From positions 124,001-188,000 of the forward strand of contig JADKEF010000019.1 of the NCBI GenBank assembly GCA_016718135.1: DNA of 64,000 bases. Reading direction: 5' to 3'. The position numbers and the translations under genes are program-made. The DNA comes from Acidobacteriota bacterium. GTDB taxonomy: Bacteria; Acidobacteriota; Blastocatellia; Pyrinomonadales; Pyrinomonadaceae. This document shows, one piece after another, positions 44,363 to 52,997 of the stretch (within the stretch, counting starts at the first letter, position 1; each line of letters opens with the position of its first letter). The notes beneath the pieces are model-generated. The model was given only the letters and a program-made list of their open reading frames with translations, did no database searches and had not been told where the DNA came from.

Positions 44363-45718
44363 ATGCTAAAACAAGCCGTCGAACATTATCACGAACTTCT
44401 AAGCGATACCAAACTCGCCACCGCATCGCTGCAAATGCTCGACGCCGAGCTCGAGCGTTCGAGACTTATCTTTGGCGGCAGAAGATTGTCGCCGTATCTT
44501 AGGCCGCACTTTGTGACATCGAAAGATTGGGCTCATATCACGACGACTTGTGAGACAGTTTTTGGAGCATTGCAGAAGGTAAAGGACGCGGCCGTGGCAG
44601 ACGACGCTGTTCTTAACGAACTCGGCGTCACCGAGATCGAAAAGGAACTCGTCCGCATCGATCCCGGCTATTCGCATGTTTCGCCGACGTCACGCCTGGA
44701 CTCATTTCTAACTGAAGACTCTTACAGTTATGTTGAATTGAACGGCGAGAGTCCCGCGGGCATCGCATTTGCCGATTCGGCCAGCGAGATCTTCCGTGCG
44801 TTGCCTGTGATGGGGAAATTTGCCGAGCGGTATCAGATCCAGACGCTCGAAGGCCGCTCGAAAATGCTCGATGTTCTTCTTCGTTGTTATGAAGAATTTC
44901 TCGGCCGCATTCCGGAACGTGCTCCGACGATCGCGATCGTCGATCTCAAAGACCTGCCGACGATCAAGGAATTCGAGCTTTTCAAAGAGTACTTCGAATC
45001 AAACGGCTTTCCGGCAATAATCTGTTCGCCGGACGAACTCGAATTCAACGGCGACCGCCTCACACACAACGGCACGACCGTCGATATTGTTTACAAGCGT
45101 TTGCTGGTCAATGAGTACCTGCCGATCATGGAGCGAGATCATGCATTGCTCGACGCGTACCGAGCGGGAGCCGTTTGCATGGTCAACAGTTTCCGAGGGA
45201 AGCTTGTGCACAAGAAAGCTGTCTTCGCGGTGCTGACAAATGAGCGTTACGAACATCTATTTAACGAGGCTGAGCTTTCTGCGATCACTAAGCACATTCC
45301 CTGGACGCGGATGTTTCGCGAGGAGACGACGGAAAACCATGGTGCTGCAATAGATCTCGTCGAGTGGACGCGGACAAATTCTCACAAGCTTGTATTAAAA
45401 CCAAATGACGATTACGGCGGCAATGGCATCTATATAGGTTGGAATTCGACCGCGGCCGAATGGGATGACGCGATAGCTAGTGCTTTGAAAATTGGCGATT
45501 ATCTAATTCAGGAGCGAGTAAAAACAGCGAAGGAATTTTTCCCGATGATCACCGACGACGAAGGGAATTGGGAGATGACCGAGCAGCTTGTCGATCTCGA
45601 TCCGCTTCTTTTCCTCGGAAAAGTTGGTTCGGCGTTTACGCGTCTTTCTTCGACAGAGCTGGCAAATGTTTCGTCCGGCGGCGGAATGGTTCCTACATTT
45701 ATTATTGACGAGGCGTGA
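44363..45718 (+). CDS. ATP-grasp superfamily protein (glutathionylspermidine synthase-like fold)
   Basis: 451 residues. It contains SYVELNGESPAGIAFADSAS near 130-150, a central alpha/beta part (APTIAIVDLKDLPTIKEFEL), and the ATP-grasp region with VDIVYKRLLVNEYLP, KLVLKPNDDYGGNGIYIGW and IQERVKTAKEFFP. Such proteins ligate a carboxylate to an amine or thiol using ATP. The substrate is unknown. No partner enzyme lies next to it, and the following metalloprotease starts only two bases after its stop. Circular permutation is possible from motif order. Confidence 0.8.
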   Translation: MLKQAVEHYHELLSDTKLATASLQMLDAELERSRLIFGGRRLSPYLRPHFVTSKDWAHITTTCETVFGALQKVKDAAVADDAVLNELGVTEIEKELVRIDPGYSHVSPTSRLDSFLTEDSYSYVELNGESPAGIAFADSASEIFRALPVMGKFAERYQIQTLEGRSKMLDVLLRCYEEFLGRIPERAPTIAIVDLKDLPTIKEFELFKEYFESNGFPAIICSPDELEFNGDRLTHNGTTVDIVYKRLLVNEYLPIMERDHALLDAYRAGAVCMVNSFRGKLVHKKAVFAVLTNERYEHLFNEAELSAITKHIPWTRMFREETTENHGAAIDLVEWTRTNSHKLVLKPNDDYGGNGIYIGWNSTAAEWDDAIASALKIGDYLIQERVKTAKEFFPMITDDEGNWEMTEQLVDLDPLLFLGKVGSAFTRLSSTELANVSSGGGMVPTFIIDEA

Positions 45719-45720
45719 GA

Positions 45721-47190
45721 ATGAACTTGGCAAAAATCACGGTTCTTTTGATCTTTTTGGCATCGGCGGGTTCGATCTTTGGGCAGTCAAAGGGCGTCAA
45801 AGTTTTTCGTTTGTCTTCTCAGCCGACGGCGATGTCAATCGAGGCTCGCAGTTCCATCGCGTCGAAGCGCGAAGCGGAAATTTCGTTCGATCAAGCCGCA
45901 GTTGGTCGTGTCGCAGAACTCAATTCTATAGAGATCGAGCTCTTTGACGGCAAAAGTTTTGTCGCGGAACGCAGCTCGACAGAAATTCGCTCGCTTGAAG
46001 ATTCGACTTGGCGTGGCAAGATCGATCCAAATGGGAAAATGCCCGGCGATGTTGTCTTTACGTTCCGTAAAGGCCACTTTGCCGGATTGATCTTTTCCCC
46101 CGACGCGGTTTACGAGATCGTGCCGCGTGGCGACAAACATTTTCTGGTTGAATTAGATCAATCGGAATTTCCCGAATGCGCAGGCGAAGTAAAAGGCGAT
46201 GCAGCTCAACGAATAGATTCCCCGTCAGGCGGCTCAGATTCCGGCGATCGGATCGATGTGCTCGTGGTCTATACTGCGGCGGTTCGCACTTCTCTCGGCG
46301 GCGATGCGCAGGCTCAGGCAGTTGCTCAGCAGGCGATCGACGCGACGAATACTTCATATATCAACAGCCGAATGCGTTTGCGAGTTCGCCTGGTCGGAGC
46401 TGAACTCACCGCATTGAATGAGACGGGAAGTTTTAGCACAGAATTGGGCAATTTAAGAAGCGATGCGGCGACCGCAAATCTGCGAAACGACAAAAATGCA
46501 GACATGGTCGCGATGCTGACAAATTCCACAGCGTCCTGCGGCATTGGATATTTGATGGGCGGCCAAGGCGGCAATCCGAATAATGCTTTTACGGTCACCG
46601 CGCGAACATGTGCGGTCGGCAATCTTAGTTTCGCCCACGAACTTGGCCATAATATGGGCAGCCAGCACAATCCCGAGAACGGATCAGGCCCGACATATCC
46701 TTATGGTTTTGGACATTATGTAAATGGAAGTTATCGAACTGTAATGTCCTACGCTGACCCATGTACAAATGGCTGCACGAGAGTCGCATATTTCTCAAAT
46801 CCTAATGTAATTTTCAACGGCGTTCCGACCGGGATCATAAATGCCCGCGACAATGCCCGCTCGATTGACAACACTGCCGATTGGATCGCCGGTTATCGAT
46901 ATAGCGGTTCGAGCATCACTTTGGGTTCCTTAAATACCGGTGAAATAGCCCGAAGAGTCGCTGCACGAACTATAAATTGGTCCTCGGATAATCTGACAGG
47001 AAACGTACGCATCGAGCTTTCGCGAAACGGCAGCGTAAATTGGGAAACGATCATCGCCGACACTGACAATGACGGCTCGCAAACGATCAGCATAACGGGC
47101 AGGCCGACAAATCAGGCGAGGATTCGTGTTACAAGTCTCACAAATCCGGCGGTCAGCGATTCGAGCGTGATAAATTTTAGGATCCAATAG
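45721..47190 (+). CDS. Secreted M12-type (reprolysin-like) zinc metalloprotease
   Basis: 489 residues from the ATG at 45721. Signal peptide, a propeptide-like domain to about 170, then the catalytic domain: DVLVVYTAAVRTSLGGDAQA, zinc motif HELGHNMGSQH with ligands H306, H310 and H316 and Glu307, and the Met-turn VMSYADPC. A C-terminal beta domain of about 80 residues (LGSLNTGEIARRVAARTINW onward) resembles an Ig-like fold. It probably digests extracellular protein. The two-base gap to the ATP-grasp gene suggests cotranscription, perhaps by chance. Confidence 0.9.
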   Translation: MNLAKITVLLIFLASAGSIFGQSKGVKVFRLSSQPTAMSIEARSSIASKREAEISFDQAAVGRVAELNSIEIELFDGKSFVAERSSTEIRSLEDSTWRGKIDPNGKMPGDVVFTFRKGHFAGLIFSPDAVYEIVPRGDKHFLVELDQSEFPECAGEVKGDAAQRIDSPSGGSDSGDRIDVLVVYTAAVRTSLGGDAQAQAVAQQAIDATNTSYINSRMRLRVRLVGAELTALNETGSFSTELGNLRSDAATANLRNDKNADMVAMLTNSTASCGIGYLMGGQGGNPNNAFTVTARTCAVGNLSFAHELGHNMGSQHNPENGSGPTYPYGFGHYVNGSYRTVMSYADPCTNGCTRVAYFSNPNVIFNGVPTGIINARDNARSIDNTADWIAGYRYSGSSITLGSLNTGEIARRVAARTINWSSDNLTGNVRIELSRNGSVNWETIIADTDNDGSQTISITGRPTNQARIRVTSLTNPAVSDSSVINFRIQ

Positions 47191-47207
47191 AACCGTCACT
47201 TTAGAAA

Positions 47208-48827
47208 ATGTTAGATTCCAGCAACAATTCGCGCCTCCGCACTCTCACTGACGAATACGTCGCTCTTGCCGAAAAGCTTCGGCTCGGCGGCGGTGTTGAT
47301 AAGATCGAGAAGATCCACAAACAGGGTAAATTGACTGCGAGAGAGAGAATCGAGTTGCTACTCGACAAAGATACTTTTTCGCAAGAGATCGGTCTGCTTG
47401 TCGCGTATGACGAATACGACGGCACGGCTCCGGCGGCGGCGGTTGTTACGGTTGTGGGGAAAATTCAAGGACGCGAATGCGTTGTTGTTGCCAACGACGC
47501 GACGATCAAGGCCGGTGCATGGTATCCCGAAACTATAAAGAAGATCCTGCGTGCCCAAGAGATCGCGATGCGTAATCGCGTGCCGATCATTTATCTCGTT
47601 GACAGTGCTGGCGTTAATCTTCCTTACCAGGGCGGCGTGTTTCCGGGGCAGTACGGAGCCGCACGCATCTTTTATTACAACTCGATCATGCGGAAGTATC
47701 TGAAAGTCCCGCAGATCTCGGCGGTAATGGGAATGTGCGTCGCCGGCGGAGCATATCTGCCCGCTTTGAGCGATGTAATTCTAATGGTTGAAGGCACGAG
47801 CTTCATGGGACTCGGCGGAGCCAACCTCGTAAAAGGTGCGACGGGCCAAACAATAGATAACGAAACCCTCGGCGGTGCTGCCACCCACAACAGCATCTCC
47901 GGCGTCGCGCATTACAAGACAAAAGACGACGCAGAATGCGTCGGGAAGATCAGGGAATTAGTTTCGGAGTTGCCGAGTCCGGAGAGTACCAGAGTTTCTG
48001 TGATCGCGGAAAAACTCTCTAACTCTGGTACTCAGGAACTCTACAACTTATTACCCGCAGACCACCGTGCGCCTTACGACATGCGTGCCGTTCTCGACAC
48101 GTTCCTCGACGACGGCGGTATTGATGAATTTCAGGCCGATTTCGCCAAGGAAATGATCTGCGGAACAGCGCGGATCGGCGGGATTCTTGTTGGAGTGATC
48201 GCAAACTCAAGAGGAATGTCGAAAGGGAAGCCGGGGAGTCCGCCGAGATTCGGCGGCATTGTTTATACCGAATCCGCCGAGAAAACAGCCTACTTTATCG
48301 AGAACTGCAACCGCCACAGCACGCCGCTCTTGTTCGTGCAGGACGTTTCCGGCTTTATGGTCGGTGCTGAGGCGGAGCACAGCGGAATTATCCGAGCCGG
48401 AGCCCGCTTTGTCGAAGCGATGGCGACCGCCGAGGTTCCTAAAATTGTCCTGACCATAAATCACGCCAGCGGCGCGGGATATTATGCGATGGCGGGGCAA
48501 GGTTTTGATCCCGATTTTATCTTCTCGCTTCCCACCGGAAGAATGGGCGTCATGGAAGGCGACTCCGCCGCCGTCGCGATCTACGGCACACAGATCGAAA
48601 AGCTAAAAAAAGAAGGCAAAGAGCCTCTGCCCGAGATGCTTGCCGAAATGCAAAACGTCCGCGAAACCTACGACCGCGAACTAGACGCCAAACACGCCGC
48701 CGCAAGAGGCCTCGTCGACGCCATCGTCACTCCCGAAGACCTCCGCGACTCTCTGCTGCTCGCTCTGCAGACTTGCCTAAACACAAACACACCGCATATC
48801 GGTGCTTTTGTCTTACCGGATATCTAG
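47208..48827 (+). CDS. Acyl-CoA carboxylase carboxyltransferase (beta) subunit
   Basis: 539 residues with two crotonase-fold halves: GKLTARERIELLLDKDTF, IIYLVDSAGVNLPYQ, GMCVAGGAYLPALSD and, in the C-terminal half, GFMVGAEAEHSGIIRAGARF and NHASGAGYYAMAGQGFDPDF. Closest in pattern to methylcrotonyl- or geranyl-CoA carboxylase beta subunits. It transfers CO2 from biotin to an acyl-CoA. No biotin-carrying alpha subunit is in the window. Residues about 259-276 are coded by a palindromic element (47984-48033) in the linker. AtuA-type genes further on suggest leucine or acyclic terpenoid catabolism. Confidence 0.92.
   Translation: MLDSSNNSRLRTLTDEYVALAEKLRLGGGVDKIEKIHKQGKLTARERIELLLDKDTFSQEIGLLVAYDEYDGTAPAAAVVTVVGKIQGRECVVVANDATIKAGAWYPETIKKILRAQEIAMRNRVPIIYLVDSAGVNLPYQGGVFPGQYGAARIFYYNSIMRKYLKVPQISAVMGMCVAGGAYLPALSDVILMVEGTSFMGLGGANLVKGATGQTIDNETLGGAATHNSISGVAHYKTKDDAECVGKIRELVSELPSPESTRVSVIAEKLSNSGTQELYNLLPADHRAPYDMRAVLDTFLDDGGIDEFQADFAKEMICGTARIGGILVGVIANSRGMSKGKPGSPPRFGGIVYTESAEKTAYFIENCNRHSTPLLFVQDVSGFMVGAEAEHSGIIRAGARFVEAMATAEVPKIVLTINHASGAGYYAMAGQGFDPDFIFSLPTGRMGVMEGDSAAVAIYGTQIEKLKKEGKEPLPEMLAEMQNVRETYDRELDAKHAAARGLVDAIVTPEDLRDSLLLALQTCLNTNTPHIGAFVLPDI
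47984..48033. repeat. Palindromic element inserted in frame in the carboxyltransferase gene
   Basis: Perfect 13-base arms (gagtaccagagtt at 47984-47996, its complement at 48021-48033) with a 24-base loop. It lies in the linker between the two halves of the enzyme, where the family is variable. Confidence 0.75.
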
Positions 48828-49290
48828 AGAAAGTTCCTGAACATCTTAATGCCCTTTTCGGTCCGTCGTGTGCGGGCGCTGATCTTCTCGTTCGAACTAT
48901 TGCTCGCATGTGAGAGATCGATAACCAGCAAAATCGCCTCCCGTGGTCCACGGGGCCGTAAATGACATACCATTTGCCTTTTGGCTCGTGGCCCGTGAGT
49001 TTCGTCATTTCTTTCGCAACTTGTCGAAACTGTTTGATCAGTTGTTTGCCGTTGATAGCCTGGTTTCTCGTCTCGAACTCAGGCAATCTGTTCATTGCTC
49101 CGTTCATCCATCTCGCAACAGCATCGCCATTGCCCAGATATCCAACCCAATTGGCTGTCGGTATCTTGGCCGCGGCGTCCACTTATATTTCGCGTTCCAC
49201 GCTTTTGCGAATGTCATACACTTCAAAGAATTCTGCGAGTAAACCCCAGAGCGTTGAATAACAGAAATTGAAAAGACTCGAACGCCGCCC
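48824..49290 (-). pseudogene. Degraded gene of unknown function
   Basis: On the minus strand, pieces of one protein lie in different frames: LAEFFEVYDIRKSVEREI, then DAAAKIPTANWVGYLGNGDA and MNRLPEFETRNQAINGKQLI and KGKWYVIYGPVDHG, then EAILLVIDLSHASNSSNEKI to the end FRNFL. At least two shifts are needed, one in the GGG run near 48947-48949. The stop overlaps the end of the carboxyltransferase gene. I do not recognise the family. The last frame ends cleanly, which suggests recent decay or sequence error. Confidence 0.5.
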
Positions 49291-49361
49291 TCAACCAAAA
49301 TCAGCCACCCACAACTGCCATAGGTCGCCAGGCCAAGAAGTCTCCCACCCTTATTCTTTTC

Positions 49362-49691
49362 TTAGATCGCCTTCAGCTCTATGGGATCAATTATGAGATC
49401 GATATCCGGCAATAATTCGATCGGAACCTTTGCGGCGTCGACAAAAAAGGTCCGACGACGGGCAGCCCGCGGGGGCACCCGGCAAATTGTATCAGGCAAG
49501 GGCTCTGTCCCCGGCACCGGAGCCTCGTCGCCGCAAGACAGCTCAAAACCCATGCCGCCCTTATACATCCGGATCTCTTCGATAGCCCGATGCCCGCCGC
49601 AGTAATCGCACGAGACCACAGTGCCAACCTTGTATTTCGTAGTCTTTGGGGCTTTCAGACGCAGTACACACGCCACGCCGGCACCACCCAC
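49362..49691 (-). CDS. Hypothetical protein with a Cys-containing centre
   Basis: Up to 109 residues. It has a Gly/Ala/Val-rich possible membrane segment at the start (MGGAGVACVL), SCDYCGGHRAIEEIRMYKGG with a CxxC pair, a Pro/Arg-rich stretch coded by repeat-like DNA, and a C-terminal VDAAKVPIELLPDIDLIIDP. The frame is open further upstream, so the true start is unclear (about 49691 or 49790). No family recognised. It may be another gene altered by a repeat insertion. Confidence 0.4.
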   Translation of the reverse strand: MGGAGVACVLRLKAPKTTKYKVGTVVSCDYCGGHRAIEEIRMYKGGMGFELSCGDEAPVPGTEPLPDTICRVPPRAARRRTFFVDAAKVPIELLPDIDLIIDPIELKAI

Positions 49692-49902
49692 CGCAGCTCC
49701 AACAAAAGCCGAACTAAGCCATTCCCTAAAAGCAGTATTCGCGTCTTCATTCGTGCTATTCGTCCTATTCGTGGGAAAAAAGCCATCTTTTAGCCACCGA
49801 TCAACACAAAAACCGACTGTTGAGAGATCTTTTTGAAATCAGTCTATTGCCTGGCTGCCCGTGGGGCAACTGTAGAGGGCGGCCTGCGCTGTGGGAAAGG
49901 CT
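49692..49902. other. Intergenic/ambiguous spacer
   Basis: Contains short word repeats (cgtgctattcgtcctattcg at 49754-49773) of the same kind as the other word-built repeats. No convincing promoter. The open frame of the hypothetical gene continues into it on the minus strand. Confidence 0.3.
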
Positions 49903-50145
49903 ATGCCTTCCGAAAAAAATCGGGCCCTCGCTTTTGAAATGCAGACCGTTTCCAAAGACAAACCTTTCTACTTCATCACATCGGTCACACACCAACGCCT
50001 TGCAGTTTTCAGAAAGGATGAATTCAAAAAGATAATGGCCGAAGCTCTCGATGAGGCTCGAAGAAGTGCAGAGTTTCTGATCTTCGCCTACGCAATAATG
50101 CACGAGCATTTTCACATCATCACTGATTCAAAACTCAGCGTTTAG
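49903..50145 (+). pseudogene. Truncated REP-associated (IS200-like, Y1) transposase
   Basis: 80 residues from the ATG at 49903 (frame open from 49891). It matches the N-terminal half of RAYT/TnpA-REP proteins: ALAFEMQTVSKDKPFYFITS, VTHQRLAVFRKDEFKKIMAE, EARRSAEFLIFAYAIMHEHF, with the HUH pair HFH in HEHFHIITDS. The family continues for at least 70 more residues including the catalytic Tyr; here a TAG follows at once and word-repeat DNA takes over. It cannot be active alone but may mark a former source of the palindromic elements in this genome. Confidence 0.75.
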
Positions 50146-50171
50146 TGAACAGGGAATAGAAGAAGAGAAGA

Positions 50172-50260
50172 TTTTTTGCCCGCTAAATACGCGAAAGGAC
50201 GCGAAAAAGGAGATGTATAGTTCTTCGTTTTCGTGTGTTTCGCGTGTTTCGCGGGCAAAA
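50172..50260. repeat. Word-repeat inverted repeat (acgcgaaa words)
   Basis: Left arm 50172-50210 and right arm 50223-50260 are built from acgcgaaa-like words and pair at roughly 30 of 37 positions, closing with ttttgcccgc / gcgggcaaaa. It overlaps the 3' end of the haem-protein frame. Confidence 0.75.
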
Positions 50261-50752
50261 GTGCTTTGGCCACCCGCTTGCAGGTGGTTCTGACTTTTCG
50301 AGATTTGTAACCGCCTGTTTGGTCCAGTCGCAGAGGGCTTTGCGTTCTGTTTCGCTTAGTGCGGCGTCGCGGTGGATCCATAGGTAGGACGGGAGAGGCA
50401 TTTCGCTGGTTTCGACTTGTTCGCAGATCTCCTCGAGCTTCTTTTTCTTCTTTTTTGTCTCGAATGTGTTGAATTTACTGAAATTCAACTCGCGTCTGCC
50501 TTCGTCAATGTGATCTTTGAGGAACCATCCGTTTGGCTGGATGCTCGCGTACCACGGATAGACGGTTTTGTTGGTGTGGCAATCGTTGCAGGAACGTCCC
50601 ATGATGAGTGCGACGTCCGGTGGAACCGCGACCGCGGCTTCGAGAGTCTCGGTTTCGGCTATCGGCGGATTCGTTTTGTCGATCTGGAAGAATTGCATGC
50701 CGATAAATCCGACCGCGAGAACGAGGACGATGATCTTGAGAGCTTTCTTCAT
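50183..50752 (-). CDS. Haem-binding domain protein (c-type, one haem)
   Basis: 189 residues. A signal-anchor (MKKALKIIVLVLAVGFIGMQ) precedes a mature domain with CNDCHTNKTVYPWYASIQPN, a CxxCH haem site, and DHIDEGRRELNFSKF and MPLPSYLWIHRDAALSETER, the pattern of the Haem_bd family. The real domain ends near residue 152 (KQAVTNLEK). The last 37 residues are coded by repeat DNA (SEPPASGWPK, then Arg-rich) and probably were added by the repeat at 50172-50260. It acts in the periplasm, perhaps in electron transfer or stress. Confidence 0.85.
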   Translation of the reverse strand: MKKALKIIVLVLAVGFIGMQFFQIDKTNPPIAETETLEAAVAVPPDVALIMGRSCNDCHTNKTVYPWYASIQPNGWFLKDHIDEGRRELNFSKFNTFETKKKKKKLEEICEQVETSEMPLPSYLWIHRDAALSETERKALCDWTKQAVTNLEKSEPPASGWPKHFCPRNTRNTRKRRTIHLLFRVLSRI

Positions 50753-50806
50753 AATGCTTAGACGATTTTACTACAGAAGTTCTTCCGTCCCGGCTTTCCC
50801 TGCGTG

Positions 50807-50837
50807 CTCTGCGTTAGAAAGTGTTGTTAACGCAGAG
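50807..50837. repeat. Short word-repeat hairpin (cgcagag words)
   Basis: Perfect 10-bp stem ctctgcgtta / taacgcagag with an 11-base loop; a further degenerate word (gagaacgcagag) follows at 50844-50855. It sits in the divergent spacer between the haem gene and the hydroxylase gene. Confidence 0.6.
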
Positions 50838-50904
50838 ACCGCTGAGAACGCAGAGATGAATTTGCCGCTTGATACAGCCCTATCGTTTGCCGTAAGTTAG
50901 TGTT

Positions 50905-51750
50905 ATGGTTCGGCCGACAGTATTTGCAGTACCTATTTTTGCCCTGATGATCGCGGGCGAGGCTCTGTGGTCGTACCTGAAAGGCGCGACGTATTATCGC
51001 GACCGGATCGATACTTGGACGAACATCTTTCTCGGTTTCATGAGCCTCGTTTTCGGCGCGTTGTTTGGGCTCGGGACCTATTATATTTACGAATTTGCGT
51101 ACTCGATCGCTCCGTATCAATTCCCGGCGAATGCGTGGTGGACGTGGGTCATTTTGTTCTTTGTAGATGACCTCGCGTACTACATTTTTCACCGTGTCAG
51201 TCACGAATCGCGGCTGTTTTGGAACTTTCACGTCGTTCATCACTCGAGCGAAGAATATAATCTGAGCGTTGCGGTCCGGCAGAGCTGGTTTAGCGGACTA
51301 TTGCATTGGATATTTTATGCACCGGTGATGCTGCTCGGGTTTGCACCATGGATGTTCGCTCTGATGCACGGATTTAATCTGCTGTACCAATTCTGGATCC
51401 ATACGAAGTTGATCGATAAGCTTGGGCCGTTCGAATATATCTTTAATACGCCTTCGCATCATCGTGTGCACCACGGGGTGAATGAAATTTATCTCGATAA
51501 GAATTATGCGGGCGTGCTTATCATTTGGGATCGAATGTTTGGTTCGTTCGTGGTGGAAACGGAAGAGCCGCGATACGGAATTATCAAGCCGCTAAAAAGC
51601 TACAATCCGCTCTGGATAAACACGCACGGCTGGGCCGAGATGTTTGCGGCCATGCGCGAGCGGCAGGGGATTTGGAAAAAGCTGCGATGTGTTTTTGCGT
51701 CGCCTAATATGGAACGGCCGGAACCAAGGGCGATAGTCACTGGATTATGA
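50905..51750 (+). CDS. Sterol desaturase/fatty acid hydroxylase family protein
   Basis: 281 residues, integral membrane. Three His clusters for a di-iron centre are visible: HRVSHE near 95, HVVHHSSEEYN near 110, and HRVHHGVNEIYLDKNY near 190. Four membrane segments surround them. It likely hydroxylates or desaturates a lipid with O2. The last residues (RPEPRAIVTGL) are coded by DNA like the guaB-side palindrome arm. The stop overlaps the next ATG (ATGA). Confidence 0.9.
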   Translation: MVRPTVFAVPIFALMIAGEALWSYLKGATYYRDRIDTWTNIFLGFMSLVFGALFGLGTYYIYEFAYSIAPYQFPANAWWTWVILFFVDDLAYYIFHRVSHESRLFWNFHVVHHSSEEYNLSVAVRQSWFSGLLHWIFYAPVMLLGFAPWMFALMHGFNLLYQFWIHTKLIDKLGPFEYIFNTPSHHRVHHGVNEIYLDKNYAGVLIIWDRMFGSFVVETEEPRYGIIKPLKSYNPLWINTHGWAEMFAAMRERQGIWKKLRCVFASPNMERPEPRAIVTGL

Positions 51751-52496
51751 AAAGCAAACTTTTACTTCTGACGATCTTTATTTTCGCTGTATCCGTCAGC
51801 GGCTTCGGGCAAGTCACGATGTTGAACCCGAAGAAAATTACCTACACCCGCAAAAAACCGATGATGGATTACAAGAAGACCTTCACGATCACGTATCCAC
51901 GGGTCAAAGCCGCGACGCCGACTATTTCGAAGAAGATCGAAGCTGTTTTGAGCTACGAGAAAGCCTTCGATTTCAAGCTCAGCGAAGAAATGGGCGAGAT
52001 CCAATGGCTGGAAGACGCGAGCTACGATGTAAATTACAACGCGAATAAATTGCTGAGTATTCGGCTCACGATCGAGGGCAGCGGTGCATATCCTTCTAGT
52101 TCTACGAAATACATTGTGGTCAACACCGCGACCGGAACGCGTGTGCGGCCGATAGATGTTTTTGTGAATACTAATGGCTTGCTCGCTCAGCTCAAGAAGT
52201 TGAAGGACGCCGAAGTTGAGAAGACCAAGGCGGATCTAAAGAAAGATCCGGAATACAAGGATGAGGATATCTCCGGATTGTTCACGGATGGAGATATATA
52301 TAACAAGCTAAAGCTCGACGCATTTGAGATCGATGAAAATGGCGTTGTCTTCCATCACGATTATGGCTTTCCGCATGTGGCTCAGGCATTGCAGCCACCC
52401 GGCGAATTCTTTTTGACGTGGGATGAACTCAAGCCATTTATCAAGAAGGGCAGTGTGCTCGCAGCTGCCGCGTTAGTGCAAAATGGAGCACGCTAG
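51747..52496 (+). CDS. Secreted DUF3298-like protein
   Basis: 249 residues. Signal peptide MKSKLLLLTIFIFAVSVSGF, then KITYTRKKPMMDYKKTFTIT, YDVNYNANKLLSIRLTIEGS, KYIVVNTATGTRVRPIDVFV, and a C-terminal GVVFHHDYGFPHVAQAL and LTWDELKPFI. This matches the RsiV/PdaC-type DUF4163-DUF3298 pattern by memory. The role may be lysozyme or glycan binding, not shown here. It overlaps the hydroxylase gene by four bases, so the two are translationally coupled. Confidence 0.7.
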   Translation: MKSKLLLLTIFIFAVSVSGFGQVTMLNPKKITYTRKKPMMDYKKTFTITYPRVKAATPTISKKIEAVLSYEKAFDFKLSEEMGEIQWLEDASYDVNYNANKLLSIRLTIEGSGAYPSSSTKYIVVNTATGTRVRPIDVFVNTNGLLAQLKKLKDAEVEKTKADLKKDPEYKDEDISGLFTDGDIYNKLKLDAFEIDENGVVFHHDYGFPHVAQALQPPGEFFLTWDELKPFIKKGSVLAAAALVQNGAR

Positions 52497-52510
52497 TATA
52501 ATTAGGAGTA

Positions 52511-52912
52511 ATGAGTGAACGAAAAATAAGAGTTTTAGTGGCCAAACCGGGCCTCGACGGGCACGATCGCGGTGCTAAGATCATCGCACGAGCGCTGCGT
52601 GATGCGGGGATGGAAGTTATCTACACGGGTTTGCGACAAACGCCGGAAATGATAGCGTCGGCGGCCTTGCAGGAAGATGTTGATGCTGTTGGGATCTCCA
52701 TCTTGAGCGGAGCACACAATACTCTTTGTCCGCGGATCGTAAATCTGCTCAAAGAGAATGGAATGGACGATACGCTCGTTCTCGTCGGCGGAATAGTTCC
52801 GCAGGAAGACATAACAACTTTGAAGGCCATCGGTGTGTCCGAGGTCTTTCTGCCCGGAACATCGACCGAAGACATCGTTACTTTTATTCGAGCGAACGTG
52901 CGGGCCCAGTAA
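52511..52912 (+). CDS. Cobalamin-binding domain protein (methylmalonyl-CoA mutase small/C-terminal subunit type)
   Basis: 133 residues: RVLVAKPGLDGHDRGAKIIA contains the DxHxxG motif whose His binds cobalt; SILSGAHNTLCPRIV and LVGGIVPQEDITTLKAIGVS complete the Rossmann-like B12 domain. It is the stand-alone B12 subunit of methylmalonyl-CoA or isobutyryl-CoA mutase; the catalytic subunit is not in the window. AGGAG lies before the ATG. It fits propionate or branched-chain acyl-CoA metabolism with the carboxyltransferase nearby. Confidence 0.93.
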   Translation: MSERKIRVLVAKPGLDGHDRGAKIIARALRDAGMEVIYTGLRQTPEMIASAALQEDVDAVGISILSGAHNTLCPRIVNLLKENGMDDTLVLVGGIVPQEDITTLKAIGVSEVFLPGTSTEDIVTFIRANVRAQ

Positions 52913-52997
52913 TGTGCGGTAGAATACATACGTTGATCTCTAAACCTGACATTCTTATTTGGTAAAAGTAGTTACTAACTTATTAAGAGGAAATTAG

